This document shows positions 38,009 to 46,919 of a stretch of 47,006 nucleotides of DNA, one piece after another. The notes under the pieces are model-generated. The model worked only from the letters and a program-made list of their open reading frames with translations. It ran no database searches and had not been told where the DNA came from. The position numbers were made by a program, and so were the translations under genes. This DNA is from Acidithiobacillus concretivorus. Its GTDB lineage: Bacteria > Pseudomonadota > Gammaproteobacteria > Acidithiobacillales > Acidithiobacillaceae. The stretch lies in assembly GCF_018853445.1 (NCBI RefSeq), contig NZ_JABELD010000044.1, positions 1 to 47,006 of the forward strand, in the 5' to 3' direction. How positions within the stretch are numbered: the stretch's first letter is position 1; each line of letters starts with the position of its first letter.

Positions 38009-38611
38009 ATGAGTACAGCCAGAATATCTCCGGTTTTGGAACACCGTGGCCCAACTTGCGCGGGTGTGGATGAAGCCGGTCGTGGTCCGCTGGCGGGGCC
38101 GGTCATTGCGGCGGCGGTGATTTTGCGTGAACCTCTTTACGGTCTGAACGACTCTAAGAAAATGACCGCCAAGGCCCGCTTGCAATGGGCTGCCAGAATT
38201 CGGCAGGAAGCGCTGGCCTGGTCTTTGAGCTGGGCTGCAGTTTGGGAAATTGAGCGTTACAATATTTTGCAGGCCTCGTTACGGGCCATGTCTCGGGCTA
38301 TTGCTGCTCTGCCAGTACGTCCTGAATGTATTGTTGTGGATGGTAATCAGCCACCGCCGGGCTGGCAGGTTGAGACTCTGGTGGGCGGCGATGGTCGGGT
38401 TGATGCTATTGCAGCGGCCAGTATTCTCGCCAAGGTGGCCAGAGATCAGACCATGCAGGCGTTGGATGCTTATTATCCGCATTATGGTTTGGCCCGGCAC
38501 ATGGGTTATGGTACTGCAGTCCATATGCAGGCATTACAGCGATATGGACCTTGTCCGCTGCATCGACGTGGTTTTGGTCCGGTGGATCGAGCCTGGGAGG
38601 CAAAGCAGTGA
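38009..38611 (+). CDS. rnhB: Ribonuclease HII
   Basis: RNase HII cuts RNA in RNA-DNA hybrids and removes single ribonucleotides from DNA. The catalytic motif is AGVDEAGRGPLAGPVIAAAV near residue 18, with further acidic residues in CIVVDGNQ and RVDAIAAASILAKVARD. The length of 200 residues is normal. It follows lpxB after 41 bases, in the conserved lpxB-rnhB-dnaE order. Its last bases (GTGA) overlap the dnaE start codon. Nothing unusual was seen. Confidence 0.95.
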   Translation: MSTARISPVLEHRGPTCAGVDEAGRGPLAGPVIAAAVILREPLYGLNDSKKMTAKARLQWAARIRQEALAWSLSWAAVWEIERYNILQASLRAMSRAIAALPVRPECIVVDGNQPPPGWQVETLVGGDGRVDAIAAASILAKVARDQTMQALDAYYPHYGLARHMGYGTAVHMQALQRYGPCPLHRRGFGPVDRAWEAKQ

Positions 38612-41600
38612 GTGAACCAACTTTTGTCCATCTTCATGTGCATTCCGAATATTCACTGGAGGATGGCATTATTCCGGTCAAGGCGCTGGCCAAGCGTTGT
38701 GCCGAAAAAAATATGCCAGCAGTGGCGATTACGGATCATGGTAATCTTTTTGCGCTGGTGAAGTTTTATAATGCCGCTCGCAGTCAGGGCGTGAAGCCGC
38801 TGATCGGGAGTGAAATCTGGGTCCACGATGAGGGCGATGCAGACCGCCCCGCCAGTCTGATTTTGTTGTGCATGAACAAAGCCGGTTACGCCAATCTCAG
38901 CCGTCTGTTGAGTCGCGCCTATCTGGAAGGACATCAGCAGGGTCGCCCGCAAATAGCTGCCGAATGGTTGCAATATGCCAGTGAAGGATTAATTGCCCTG
39001 TCTGCTGCAGGGCAGGGTGAAATTGGTCGGGCTTTGCTGCGCCGCGATCATGCGCAGGCTGAACATTTGGCAAAACGCTATGCAGACTGGTTTCCCGAAC
39101 GCTTTTATCTGGAACTGCAACGGAATGGCGAAAAAGATCAGGAAAGTCTGCTGCAAGCAACCCTCGGGCTGGCCGAAAAGCTGAATTTGCCGGTGGTGGC
39201 TACCAATAATGCCCATTTTCTGGATGCCGCCGATTTTGCCGCTTTTGATGCCCGTCAATGCATTTCTGCAGGGCTGACCCTGGATGATCCACGTCGGCCA
39301 AGACGCTTCACCACGGCGCACCGTTTTCCGGATCCAGAGGAAATGCGGACACTTTTTGCGGATTTACCCGAAGCTTGTGACAACACGGTAGAAATTGCCA
39401 AACGCTGTAATCTGGAGTTGGTGCTGGGCCAATATGCCTTGCCGGATTATCCGATTCCTGAGGGCCAGTCTGTGGATGAATATCTGCATGAAGCGGCTCA
39501 GAAAGGGCTGCAGGCGCGTCTGGATGCGTTGCAGATTCGTGCCCAGGATAGCCTCCCCTACCATGAACGCCTGCTGCGTGAAGTAGGGGTTATTCAACAA
39601 ATGGGTTTCCCCGGTTATTTTCTGATTGTGGCGGACTTTATTCAATGGGCCAAGAATAACGGGGTTCCAGTCGGACCTGGACGTGGTTCGGGCGCCGGTT
39701 CTCTGGTGGCCTATGCCCTGGGGATTACCGACCTTGACCCTATCAGCAATGGCCTGCTTTTTGAACGCTTTCTGAATCCGGAGCGGGTTTCCATGCCCGA
39801 TTTTGACGTGGATTTCTGTATGGATCAGCGCGACCGGGTCATTCAGTATGTCGCTGAAAAATATGGCCGCGAACGTGTCGGTCAGATCATTACCTTTGGA
39901 ACCATGAAGGCGCGGGCGGTAGTCCGGGACGTTGGCCGGGTGCTGGGGCTGCCCTACGGATTTGTCGATCAGCTTGCCAAGCTGGTGCCCGGCGATTTGG
40001 GCATGACCCTGGCCAAAGCCCTAGAAGAATCCGAAGAGTTGCGGCGTCGCCAGACTGAAGAAGACGATGTGCGTGATCTTCTGGATATTGCCTTGCGTCT
40101 GGAGGGATTGCCTCGCCATGCTTCCACCCATGCGGGTGGGGTTGTCATCTCTCCAGAACCTCTGGCGGATCGTTTGCCGCTGTTTACGGATAGTTCCGGA
40201 GGCGGTGGTAATGTGACCCAGCTGGACAAGGATGATGTCGAAAAAATGGGTCTGGTAAAATTCGACTTTTTAGGTTTGCGCACCCTGACCATTATTGACA
40301 TGGCGGTGAAACTGATTAATGCCGCTGCCGCCATGGAGGGCCGTGCGCCCCTGAATATTCAGCTACTCCCGCTCGATGATCCAGAGACTTTTGCGCTGCT
40401 GAAATCCACCGAAACCGTGGCTGTGTTTCAGCTGGAATCATCGGGTATGCGTGATCTGGTGCGACGTCTGCAACCCGATACTTTTGAGGATATTGTGGCC
40501 CTGGTCGCCCTGTTTCGTCCCGGTCCTTTGCAGTCGGGCATGGTGGACGATTTTATTGCCCGCAAGCATGGCAAGGCCCAGGTCAGTTATTTGCACGCCA
40601 ACCTCGAACCCATTCTCAAGGAAACTTACGGCGTCATTGTTTATCAGGAGCAGGTCATGCAATCGGCTCAGGTCCTGGCGGGCTATTCCCTGGGGGGGGC
40701 CGATTTGCTGCGCCGGGCCATGGGCAAGAAAAAACCCGAAGAAATGGCCAAACAACGCAGTATTTTTCTGGAGGGTGCCCATAAAAATGGCCTGCATCCC
40801 GATCAGGCGGGAGCCATTTTCGATCTGATGGAAAAATTTGCGGAATATGGTTTCAATAAATCCCATTCTGCCGCCTACGCGCTGGTTTCCTATCAGACGG
40901 CTTATCTCAAGGCGCATTATCCCCAGTTTTTTATGGCGGCAGTACTGACTGCAGATATGGACCACACTGACAAAGTTGTGGCGATGATTGCCGAATGTCA
41001 GCGCATGGGCCTGCACATTGCCCCGCCCAGCGTACAATGTAGTGGTTTGGAGTTTAAACCTGAAGACAAGCAGGATGTCCGTTTCGGCCTGGGGGCGATC
41101 AAGGGCCTGGGGCGGGCGGCGATTCAAAGTATTCTGGAAGCGCGGCGAGAAGGTCCTTTTAACAGCCTTTTTGATCTGCTTTGTCGGGTAGATAGCCAAA
41201 AAATCAATCGTCGCGCGCTGGAGGCCCTGATACGTGCTGGCGCCATGGATGACTGGCAGGTGTCCAGAGCGGATCTGATAGCTTCTCTGGAAAGCGCCAT
41301 TGAAGCAGCCGCCCAATTTCAGCAAAGCCAGGCCAGTCTGCAGGAGTCCCTCTTTGACGGACAGGAAGCCTTGCCTGTTGCGCCTTCCATTTGTCATGCT
41401 GAGCCATGGACATCTACAGAAATACTGCGTCAGGAACGGGAAACCCTGGGTTTTTATTTTAGCGGCCATCCCATGGATGATCTGCGTACAGAACTTGCCG
41501 GGCTGGGTGTGCAGCCTTTAAGCAATATTGTTGCAGGAACCGTTGTGTTGGTGGCTGGATTGGTGGTGGCGCGGCGCAGTACCCGGACCAAAAGGGGCGA

Positions 41601-42114
41601 TCGTATTTATTTTCTGACGCTGGATGATGGTGTAGGGCGTCTGGAGGTGGTGGTATTTGCCGAAGTCTGGGCACAGGCGGGGAAAATCGGGGAAGGGGAA
41701 GAACCCGTGCTGGTGTTGGGTGAGGTCGGCGAAGACAGTTATTCTGGTGGTCTGCGGCTCAGTGCTCTAAGAGTGCTGGATCGCCAGCGCGCTCGTGAAG
41801 AGTTGGCAACCCAATTGATGGTGGATATTCCTCAGGGTAAGCCGCTGGCTCCTGAGCTTTTGCGTGATTGGCTTCAGCAATATCCGGGATCTGTGCGTCT
41901 GCTCGTGCGTTTACCGGTAGACAATGACCTGCAGGTACTGTTAAAAGTGCCGGAAAGCTTAAGTTTTACGGCGAGTGAAGAGGCCCTGGCGGCACTGCAG
42001 ACGCATATGCCCGAGGGATATCAATGGCAGTGGACGTATCGTGCTGCCAATTTGCTGATAAATAATGTGATTCCTCTAGAACGTGGACAGCGCAAGACCC
42101 GGCGTCCCGCCTGA
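38608..42114 (+). CDS. dnaE: DNA polymerase III alpha subunit
   Basis: DnaE is the replicative polymerase subunit. From the GTG at 38608, preceded by GGGAGG, it is 1168 residues. The N-terminal PHP domain starts FVHLHVHSEYSLEDG. The catalytic aspartates of the palm are in MPDFDVDFCMDQRD near residue 398. The fingers and beta-binding region follow, including YGFNKSHSAAYALVSYQTAY. The C-terminal OB fold starts near residue 977 (VLVAGLVVARRSTRTKRGDR). An in-frame start at 38551 lies inside rnhB and is not supported. The length is normal for proteobacterial DnaE1. Confidence 0.97.
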   Translation: MSEPTFVHLHVHSEYSLEDGIIPVKALAKRCAEKNMPAVAITDHGNLFALVKFYNAARSQGVKPLIGSEIWVHDEGDADRPASLILLCMNKAGYANLSRLLSRAYLEGHQQGRPQIAAEWLQYASEGLIALSAAGQGEIGRALLRRDHAQAEHLAKRYADWFPERFYLELQRNGEKDQESLLQATLGLAEKLNLPVVATNNAHFLDAADFAAFDARQCISAGLTLDDPRRPRRFTTAHRFPDPEEMRTLFADLPEACDNTVEIAKRCNLELVLGQYALPDYPIPEGQSVDEYLHEAAQKGLQARLDALQIRAQDSLPYHERLLREVGVIQQMGFPGYFLIVADFIQWAKNNGVPVGPGRGSGAGSLVAYALGITDLDPISNGLLFERFLNPERVSMPDFDVDFCMDQRDRVIQYVAEKYGRERVGQIITFGTMKARAVVRDVGRVLGLPYGFVDQLAKLVPGDLGMTLAKALEESEELRRRQTEEDDVRDLLDIALRLEGLPRHASTHAGGVVISPEPLADRLPLFTDSSGGGGNVTQLDKDDVEKMGLVKFDFLGLRTLTIIDMAVKLINAAAAMEGRAPLNIQLLPLDDPETFALLKSTETVAVFQLESSGMRDLVRRLQPDTFEDIVALVALFRPGPLQSGMVDDFIARKHGKAQVSYLHANLEPILKETYGVIVYQEQVMQSAQVLAGYSLGGADLLRRAMGKKKPEEMAKQRSIFLEGAHKNGLHPDQAGAIFDLMEKFAEYGFNKSHSAAYALVSYQTAYLKAHYPQFFMAAVLTADMDHTDKVVAMIAECQRMGLHIAPPSVQCSGLEFKPEDKQDVRFGLGAIKGLGRAAIQSILEARREGPFNSLFDLLCRVDSQKINRRALEALIRAGAMDDWQVSRADLIASLESAIEAAAQFQQSQASLQESLFDGQEALPVAPSICHAEPWTSTEILRQERETLGFYFSGHPMDDLRTELAGLGVQPLSNIVAGTVVLVAGLVVARRSTRTKRGDRIYFLTLDDGVGRLEVVVFAEVWAQAGKIGEGEEPVLVLGEVGEDSYSGGLRLSALRVLDRQRAREELATQLMVDIPQGKPLAPELLRDWLQQYPGSVRLLVRLPVDNDLQVLLKVPESLSFTASEEALAALQTHMPEGYQWQWTYRAANLLINNVIPLERGQRKTRRPA

Positions 42115-42144
42115 GGTAAGTTTTCAGAATGTTCAGGAGTGCCA

Positions 42145-43095
42145 ATGAAAATCAGTTATCTGGATTTTGAACAGGGTGTAGCGGAGCTGGAAGCCAAGGT
42201 AGAAGAGCTGCATGCTCTGAATCAGCCCGGTATTGCCGATGAAATCAAGCGCCTCGAAGTGAAGGCCCGCAAAGAGTTGCAACGCATATACAGTAAGCTG
42301 GGGGCCTGGCAGACCGTACAGGTGGCGCGGCATCCCCAGCGCCCCTATACCCTCGATTATGTGCAGGCTCTGTTCAGTGAAGTACAAATTCTGGCCGGAG
42401 ACCGGGCTTTTGCTGATGATCAGGCCATCATTGGCGGTTTGGCCCGCTTCAATGATCAGCCGATTGTCTGGATGGGACATCAAAAAGGGCGCGATACCAA
42501 GGAAAAAATCCAGCGTAATTTTGGTATGCCGCGCCCTGAAGGATATCGCAAGGCACTGCGCCTGTTGCGTTTGGCCGAACGCTTTCAATTACCGGTATTC
42601 ACTTTTATTGATACGCCCGGTGCCTATCCTGGAATCGGTGCAGAAGAACGCGGCCAAAGTGAAGCCATTGCCCGGAATCTGGCTGTCATGTCCGATCTCG
42701 CCGTTCCCATCATCTGTACCGTCATTGGCGAAGGCGGGTCTGGCGGCGCGCTTGCTATTGGTGTGGGTGATCGGATGCTGATGCTGGAGTACAGTGTTTA
42801 TTCGGTTATTTCACCGGAAGGCTGTGCGTCTATTCTCTGGAAAGACGCAGGAATGGCAGCGGAGGCCGCAGAAACCCTTGGCATTACCGCTCGCCGCTTA
42901 CAGTCTCTCGGACTGATCGACGAAGTCCTGGTCGAACCTCTGGGTGGTGCTCATCGTGATCCCGAAGCCGTTTTCAATTTGGTCCGGGAGCGTTTTACCC
43001 AGCATCTGAATGAACTGAAAGCGATGGATACCAGTAAATTACTGACCACCCGTTATGAACGCCTGATGCACTATGGAGTGGTCGGCGCGGCCTGA
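42145..43095 (+). CDS. accA: Acetyl-CoA carboxylase carboxyltransferase subunit alpha
   Basis: AccA is one half of the carboxyltransferase that makes malonyl-CoA for fatty acid synthesis. Typical parts are [18 protein letters not shown] (N-terminal helix), [40 protein letters not shown] and [20 protein letters not shown] (oxyanion loop). I take the ATG at 42145, with AGGAG ending 5 bases before it, giving 316 residues; the GTG at 42139 overlaps that site. It follows dnaE by 30 bases and overlaps tilS by 23 bases. Confidence 0.96.
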   Translation: MKISYLDFEQGVAELEAKVEELHALNQPGIADEIKRLEVKARKELQRIYSKLGAWQTVQVARHPQRPYTLDYVQALFSEVQILAGDRAFADDQAIIGGLARFNDQPIVWMGHQKGRDTKEKIQRNFGMPRPEGYRKALRLLRLAERFQLPVFTFIDTPGAYPGIGAEERGQSEAIARNLAVMSDLAVPIICTVIGEGGSGGALAIGVGDRMLMLEYSVYSVISPEGCASILWKDAGMAAEAAETLGITARRLQSLGLIDEVLVEPLGGAHRDPEAVFNLVRERFTQHLNELKAMDTSKLLTTRYERLMHYGVVGAA

Positions 43096-44416
43096 TCTGG
43101 AGCAAAGACTCCAGAATGTTCTTCAAAAATGGGAGCTCCTGCCTCGGGAGCGCCCGTTTTTTGTGGCCTATAGTGGCGGCTCAGATTCAACCGCTTTGCT
43201 GGTCGCTCTGGTGGCCTTGGGCTGTCCTGTGCAAGCCCTGCATGTAGATCATGGCTGGCACGCCGAAAGTCCGGACTGGGCGCGTTTCTGCGTCGCGCAG
43301 GCCCGCGCTCTGGGTGTCTCCTGTACCGTACTGCATTTGCCTCCGGAAACTTCAGGTGAAGGCCCGGAAGATCGGGCGCGTCGTGGTCGCTATGCGTTGC
43401 TGGCGGCACAGCTTGAGGCCGGGGACTATTTGCTGACCGCTCAACATCAGCAAGATCAGGCCGAGACTTTTTTTCTGCAGTTATTGCGGGGTACGGGTAT
43501 TGCCGGACTCTCGGCCATGCCCCGGCAAAAATCCCTGGGAGTAGGGGTGTTGCTTCGTCCTTTTTTGCAGTTTACCAAACAGGAACTGCTGGACTACATC
43601 CAGGAAAAGAAAATCCCCTATATTTCCGATCCGGCGAATCAGGATTCCCGTTATGACCGGACTCGTGTCCGCGCACAGCTATTACCATTGCTCGAACAAA
43701 TCGGCTGGCCCCACGCGGTGTCCACTGTGGCCCGAACCGCTGAAAATCTGGGCGATGTTCACGAGCTCGTCGATGACTGGTTTGCCATGTATTGGGGCCA
43801 GCACCAGTCAGAACACCCCGGGTTGAAGGAAGACGCTTTGTCCTTAAGCTTTTTGCAGCAGTTGTCTTCAGCCCGACAAAGAATGTTTTTGCGGGGTTGG
43901 CTGCAACGTCTTCAGTGTCCATTACCCTCACGGGCGCGTCTGGAGGTCCTTCAGCACGCATTGAAGACTGCTACAGCTAAAAGCATTCAATGGGAAGGCG
44001 GTGCCTGCAGGATTCAGGGGAAAGTGCTCTATTTAAGTCGTGCCCCGGAGTTTGATGATAATTGGCAAGACGGTAGCTGGAATGTTGACCAGCCCCTTCC
44101 TTTTTGCGGCTGGGAATGCCGGTTACTGACGCAGTGCCCTGAAGAGGGCGTCAGTCACGCCTTGCGCACAGAGTGTGCCCAGGTCAATTTATATTGGCGG
44201 CGCCGTCAAAACGGTGAGCGATCACGGATGGCTAACGGACAGCATCGAACAGTAAAAAATATCATGCTGGAGGCTGGCATACCGCCCGAGTGGCGAGCGA
44301 ACATTCCCCTGCTGTGGGATGAAGCCGGGCACTTGTTGTGCATTCCCGGCTATTATCTGGCCCCGTGGGTGCGCGCCCCGATGGGGGGCGCTGCGCTCTG
44401 CCTGCTCCGAAAATAA
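43073..44416 (+). CDS. tilS: tRNA(Ile)-lysidine synthase
   Basis: TilS converts C34 of the CAU-anticodon isoleucine tRNA to lysidine, so that it reads AUA. The N-terminal PP-loop ATPase has [18 protein letters not shown] near residue 30, then [15 protein letters not shown] and [20 protein letters not shown]. The C-terminal substrate-binding domain follows, including [20 protein letters not shown]. The 447-residue length is normal. The start lies inside accA, so the two are translationally coupled. It ends the long plus-strand run and converges on dksA with 6 bases between the stops and no visible hairpin terminator. Confidence 0.95.
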   Translation: MEWSARPDLEQRLQNVLQKWELLPRERPFFVAYSGGSDSTALLVALVALGCPVQALHVDHGWHAESPDWARFCVAQARALGVSCTVLHLPPETSGEGPEDRARRGRYALLAAQLEAGDYLLTAQHQQDQAETFFLQLLRGTGIAGLSAMPRQKSLGVGVLLRPFLQFTKQELLDYIQEKKIPYISDPANQDSRYDRTRVRAQLLPLLEQIGWPHAVSTVARTAENLGDVHELVDDWFAMYWGQHQSEHPGLKEDALSLSFLQQLSSARQRMFLRGWLQRLQCPLPSRARLEVLQHALKTATAKSIQWEGGACRIQGKVLYLSRAPEFDDNWQDGSWNVDQPLPFCGWECRLLTQCPEEGVSHALRTECAQVNLYWRRRQNGERSRMANGQHRTVKNIMLEAGIPPEWRANIPLLWDEAGHLLCIPGYYLAPWVRAPMGGAALCLLRK

Positions 44417-44422
44417 AACTTT

Positions 44423-44887
44423 TCAGTCTTGCGCCATTTGCTTTTCGCGTTTTTCTTCAAGTGTTTTGCAATCAATGCAAAGAGTGGCCGTTGGTCTGGC
44501 TTCAAGACGCCGCAGGCCAATTTCCACACCACAGGATTCGCAATAACCGTATTCATTTTCCTTGATGCGACCCAGAGCCTGGGTAATTTTACGAATCAGT
44601 TTGCGTTCGCGGTCCCTTGCCCGTAATTCCAGACCCATGTCGGTTTCGAGACTGGCGCGATCATTGGGGTCCGAGTAGTTGACGTTTTCCATTTGCATGT
44701 GTTGCACAGTACGATCGACCTCAGCCATCAGCTCGCCGCGCCAGTCTTCCAGAATTTTCTGGAAGTGAGCGATTTGCGCGTCGTTCATGTATTCTTCGTC
44801 TGGCTTTGGTTCGTAAGGAACAAATGCGGTATATTGCTGAACATTTGTGGGGCTGATGCCAGCAGTTTGAGGGGCTTTGTCTGCCAT
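44423..44887 (-). CDS. dksA: RNA polymerase-binding transcription factor DksA
   Basis: DksA enters the secondary channel of RNA polymerase and, with ppGpp, resets transcription in starvation. The coiled-coil core contains NYSDPNDRASLETDMGLELR, with the acidic tip residues in DPNDRAS. The C-terminal zinc finger is YGYCESCGVEIGLRRLEARP followed by CIDC, keeping all four cysteines. The 154-residue length is normal, with about 35 N-terminal residues before the conserved DEEYMN. A GGAAG site precedes the ATG. The 120-base gap to cbbY also holds its promoter, perhaps TTGCCA-N17-TAAACG on the minus strand (weak). Confidence 0.96.
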   Translation of the reverse strand: MADKAPQTAGISPTNVQQYTAFVPYEPKPDEEYMNDAQIAHFQKILEDWRGELMAEVDRTVQHMQMENVNYSDPNDRASLETDMGLELRARDRERKLIRKITQALGRIKENEYGYCESCGVEIGLRRLEARPTATLCIDCKTLEEKREKQMAQD

Positions 44888-44942
44888 GTAATCTTCCTGT
44901 CCTTGTAATAAATCCGCTTACGTTTAACAGAGATCAGCCATT

Positions 44943-44971
44943 TTGGCAATCTTGCGGCTTATGTTTACAAT
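44943..44971 (+). promoter_or_regulatory. Sigma70-type promoter of cbbY
   Basis: TTGGCA (44943-44948) and TACAAT (44966-44971) are separated by exactly 17 bases, and each differs from consensus at one position. Transcription should start about 7 bases later, giving a leader of about 30 bases with CAGGAATAAAGCTT before the ATG at 45008. This is one of the best housekeeping promoters in the window. Confidence 0.6.
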
Positions 44972-45007
44972 GCCAGCACCTTCAACTCTGTACCAGGAAT
45001 AAAGCTT

Positions 45008-45772
45008 ATGCCCTTGCGCGCCCTGATTTTTGATGTGGACGGAACTCTTGCGGATACCGAGCGGGATGCTCACCGTGTGGCTTTCAACCGGGCATTTGCC
45101 GCTGCAGACCTCCCCTTTGACTGGGATGTCCCTACCTACGGACATTATTTGAAGGTGACCGGTGGCAAGGAGCGTTTGCGCAGCTTTTTGGATGATCACC
45201 CGGATTATCCGCAGCTTGGTGATGCGGATATTGCCCGTATCCACAAGCAGAAAACGGCTTTTTATGTGGAGATGATGGAAGCGGGTCTTTTACCCTTGCG
45301 CCCCGGCGTGGAACGCCTGCTGAATGCTGCCAGAGAGGTTGGGTTACCCATAGCCATAGCGACCACCACCACCCCAGCCAATGTAGAGTCCTTGCTGAAA
45401 AGCACATTGGGTCAGGACGGACCGGGCCGATTCCGGACCATTGGCGCCGGCGATATTGTCCCGCACAAAAAGCCTGCCCCGGATATCTATTTGTATGTAC
45501 TGCGGCAATTAGGATTTTCTGCTGCGGACTGTCTGGCTCTGGAGGACTCGGAAAATGGCTTGCGTTCTGCTGTATCTGCCGGTTTGGCTACGGTGATTAC
45601 GCAAACGGAATATACTCAAAATCAGGATTTTTCATCGGCACTGCGCGTACTTGATCAACTCGGCGAGCCCCAGGCTCCCGCACAGATTTTGCATGGACGC
45701 GAAGCGGGGGCACGCATTGTTGTTGATGTGGATCGGCTGTCCCAATGGTGGGAAGAAAAAACGCAGTATTAA
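45008..45772 (+). CDS. cbbY: HAD-family phosphatase, CbbY type
   Basis: This 254-residue HAD-superfamily hydrolase has motif I in LIFDVDGTLADTERDAHR, the C1 cap helices (about 17-90), motif II in IAIATTTTPANVESLL, motif III lysine in VPHKKPAPDIYLYVLRQL and motif IV in CLALEDSENGLRSAV. The close matches to CbbY suggest a phosphatase that removes xylulose-1,5-bisphosphate, a dead-end inhibitor of RuBisCO, in Calvin-cycle organisms. Other HAD activities, such as phosphoglucomutase-like ones, cannot be excluded. The gene is not next to RuBisCO genes in this window. It has its own promoter and is followed immediately by a long inverted repeat. Confidence 0.85.
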   Translation: MPLRALIFDVDGTLADTERDAHRVAFNRAFAAADLPFDWDVPTYGHYLKVTGGKERLRSFLDDHPDYPQLGDADIARIHKQKTAFYVEMMEAGLLPLRPGVERLLNAAREVGLPIAIATTTTPANVESLLKSTLGQDGPGRFRTIGAGDIVPHKKPAPDIYLYVLRQLGFSAADCLALEDSENGLRSAVSAGLATVITQTEYTQNQDFSSALRVLDQLGEPQAPAQILHGREAGARIVVDVDRLSQWWEEKTQY

Positions 45773-45972
45773 CCTGAAAACGGCCGTTGGCTATTCAGCT
45801 TTTTGCGCCAACGTCCCTTGCCTGTTGTTCTAAGGCTCTCATCCTACTGTCAGGAGAGAACTCGCCCTTTGGGCTCAAACAGCTCTCCTGACGGGCGCTG
45901 GATTTCGCCAAGAACAACAACGGCGCGGGCCAAAGTCGCTGCAAAGCTTAATGGCCAACGGCCGTTTTCAGG
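45773..45972. ncRNA. 200-nt rod-like structured element closed by a 23-bp stem (6S-like RNA or MITE)
   Basis: Bases 45773-45795 pair with 45950-45972 as a 23-bp stem with one G-U pair. Inside, further arms pair in register: 45797-45802 with 45943-45948; CCC 45815-45817 with GGG 45927-45929; GCC 45820-45822 with GGC 45922-45924; and 45823-45831 (TGTTGTTCT) with 45911-45919. A bubble of 15 and about 16 bases follows (45832-45846 and 45895-45910), and its 3' strand can form a small GGCG/CGCC hairpin. Then an apical stem pairs 45849-45858 with 45883-45892 and ends in GCCC-TTT-GGGC. Closing stem, central bubble and apical arm are the plan of 6S RNA, and the size fits. No good promoter lies just upstream and the strand is unproven. 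A MITE is the main alternative. Confidence 0.5.
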
Positions 45973-45982
45973 ATTTATCAAC

Positions 45983-46010
45983 GAAAAAACACCCGAGGGT
46001 GATGGGTGTT
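45983..46010 (-). terminator. Rho-independent terminator of the DUF465 gene
   Basis: On the minus strand, AACACCC (reverse of 46010-46004) pairs with GGGTGTT (reverse of 45994-45988) as a 7-bp stem with a 9-base loop, followed directly by six T and CGTTG. It lies 22 bases past the stop of the minus-strand gene. On the plus strand the same stem is followed by CTTTGTT, a much weaker run, so it may also slow plus-strand transcripts. Confidence 0.7.
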
Positions 46011-46032
46011 CTTTGTTCGTGCATGTGCAGGC

Positions 46033-46272
46033 TTAATCCGACGTGAGCATCCGGTATATCTCATCTTTCAGGAGCAAGCGCTTTTTTTTCATTTCTTCCA
46101 GGCTGTGCGAACCGGTAGCCGCATCATTGCGCTCAATGTGCTCAATGTCTGCAGTCAGTTTATTGAACTCTTCATAGCGCCTGGCGAAATGCCCCTGTTC
46201 TGCCAAGAGTTGGTCCATGTGTCCAGCCAGTTCAGGAAACTCTGTTTTCAAGTCTTGATGTTCAGTAATCAT
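46033..46272 (-). CDS. YdcH/DUF465-family small protein
   Basis: This 79-residue protein begins MITEHQDLKTEFPELAGHMD and closes with the EEMKKKRLLLKDEIYRML helix, which is diagnostic of the DUF465 (YdcH) family of short helical coiled-coil proteins. No function is established for the family. I choose the ATG at 46272, with GGAG 7 bases upstream; ATG 46278 is too close to that site and a longer frame adds unlike sequence. A possible -10 TATACT lies at 46347-46342 on the minus strand, without a good -35. It is a monocistronic unit with its own terminator. Confidence 0.87.
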   Translation of the reverse strand: MITEHQDLKTEFPELAGHMDQLLAEQGHFARRYEEFNKLTADIEHIERNDAATGSHSLEEMKKKRLLLKDEIYRMLTSD

Positions 46273-46620
46273 ATACATTCTCCGATTAGTGATTAGATCT
46301 ACAGGTTGGCCGTGAGCCATAGTCCATACTTTTCATCTGCCAGTATAGCCTGCCGTTTTGTGTACGAAAAGCAAGCAGCACAGGTTTGACGGAGATAGTT
46401 TGTTCCAATTTTGTTAAAGAAAGACTTTTTTTACTGCCTTGGTTTTGATGAAGAATGTTTTTTTGTGTGTAAATATGTATCACAAGTTTTACGTCTGGCT
46501 TCTGTCTAGGGGTGATTTTTTAGAGAAAGGGGTGGCGCAGAGCTCTATTTGTATCGCATGGTATAAGAATTGCTTATGCTTGGTAATTAAATTTTTGACT
46601 ATGCAAAAAAGAGGTGTGTC
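46273..46620. other. AT-rich intergenic region between the DUF465 gene and galU
   Basis: This 348-base gap has no supportable gene. It is clearly richer in A and T than its surroundings, with several T runs (for example near 46426-46433 and 46458-46464). It must hold divergent promoters: a TATACT -10 for the minus-strand gene and a sigma54-type box for galU. TTGACG at 46386-46391 lacks a -10 at normal distance. Short frames in it have no ribosome-binding site or recognisable product. Confidence 0.6.
46559..46574 (+). promoter_or_regulatory. Sigma54-type -24/-12 promoter upstream of galU
   Basis: TGGTATAAGAATTGCT fits the sigma54 consensus TGGYAYRN4TTGCW at every fixed position, with the required 10 bases between GG (46560-46561) and GC (46572-46573). 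Transcription would start near 46585, leaving a leader of about 36 bases before the ATG at 46621. No better sigma70 promoter is visible. An enhancer-binding protein site would be expected upstream, but I cannot identify one. Confidence 0.5.
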
Positions 46621-46890
46621 ATGCAAAAACATGTTCCGGAAATGACAAAATTAATGGTTAGGACTGCGGTCTTTCCGGTGGCGGGCATGGGTACCCGTTT
46701 TCTTCCTGCAACCAAGGCAACACCTAAAGAAATGATGCCCGTGGTGGATAAGCCGCTGATTCAATATGCCGTAGAAGAGGCATTAGCAGCAGGTTGTGAT
46801 CGCCTGGTTTTCATTACCGGGCGGGGTAAGCGTGCTATTGCCGATCATTTTGATGTCGCTTATGAGCTGGAAACAGAACTAGGGGTTTGA
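46621..46890 (+). pseudogene. galU: UTP-glucose-1-phosphate uridylyltransferase, N-terminal part cut by a transposon
   Basis: GalU makes UDP-glucose for capsule, LPS and exopolysaccharide synthesis. The N-terminal nucleotide-binding signature [20 protein letters not shown] and [17 protein letters not shown] are intact, and GAGG precedes the ATG at 46621. The family is near 290 residues, but similarity stops after YELETEL at 46881. The frame then runs 3 codons into a Tn3-family terminal repeat and stops at TGA 46888-46890. The 3' part of the gene, if kept, lies beyond the transposon and outside the window. An 89-residue product would lack the sugar-binding part and should be inactive. Confidence 0.88.
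46877..46881. repeat. Predicted 5-bp target duplication, left copy
   Basis: AACTA directly precedes the Tn3-type terminal repeat. Tn3-family insertion duplicates 5 bp, so the right end of the element should be followed by the same AACTA. Only the left copy is in the window, so this is a prediction. Confidence 0.4.
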
Positions 46891-46919
46891 AGTCCAACGG
46901 AACGAAAACGTACGCTAAG
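46882..46919 (+). repeat. 38-bp terminal inverted repeat of a Tn3-family transposon
   Basis: The 38 bases begin GGGG, contain GGAACGAAAAC at their centre (46898-46908) and end CTAAG, in the same layout as the 38-bp repeat of Tn3 (GGGGTCTGACGC... GGAACGAAAAC ...TTAAG). The outer GGGG abuts the galU break, so the element extends rightward out of the window. The stop codon of the tnpA reading on the minus strand lies inside the repeat. Confidence 0.88.

Noticed and set aside
40438-41469. Minus-strand open frame of 343 codons
   Set aside because: It is antisense to the middle of dnaE. It has no domain, no leader and no promoter.
44400-44440. Terminator between convergent tilS and dksA
   Set aside because: Only 6 bases separate the stops, and no GC-rich hairpin followed by T residues is visible on either strand.
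45803-46036. Plus-strand 77-codon frame after cbbY
   Set aside because: It runs through the long inverted repeat and the terminator hairpin. It has no ribosome-binding site, and the structure explains the sequence better.
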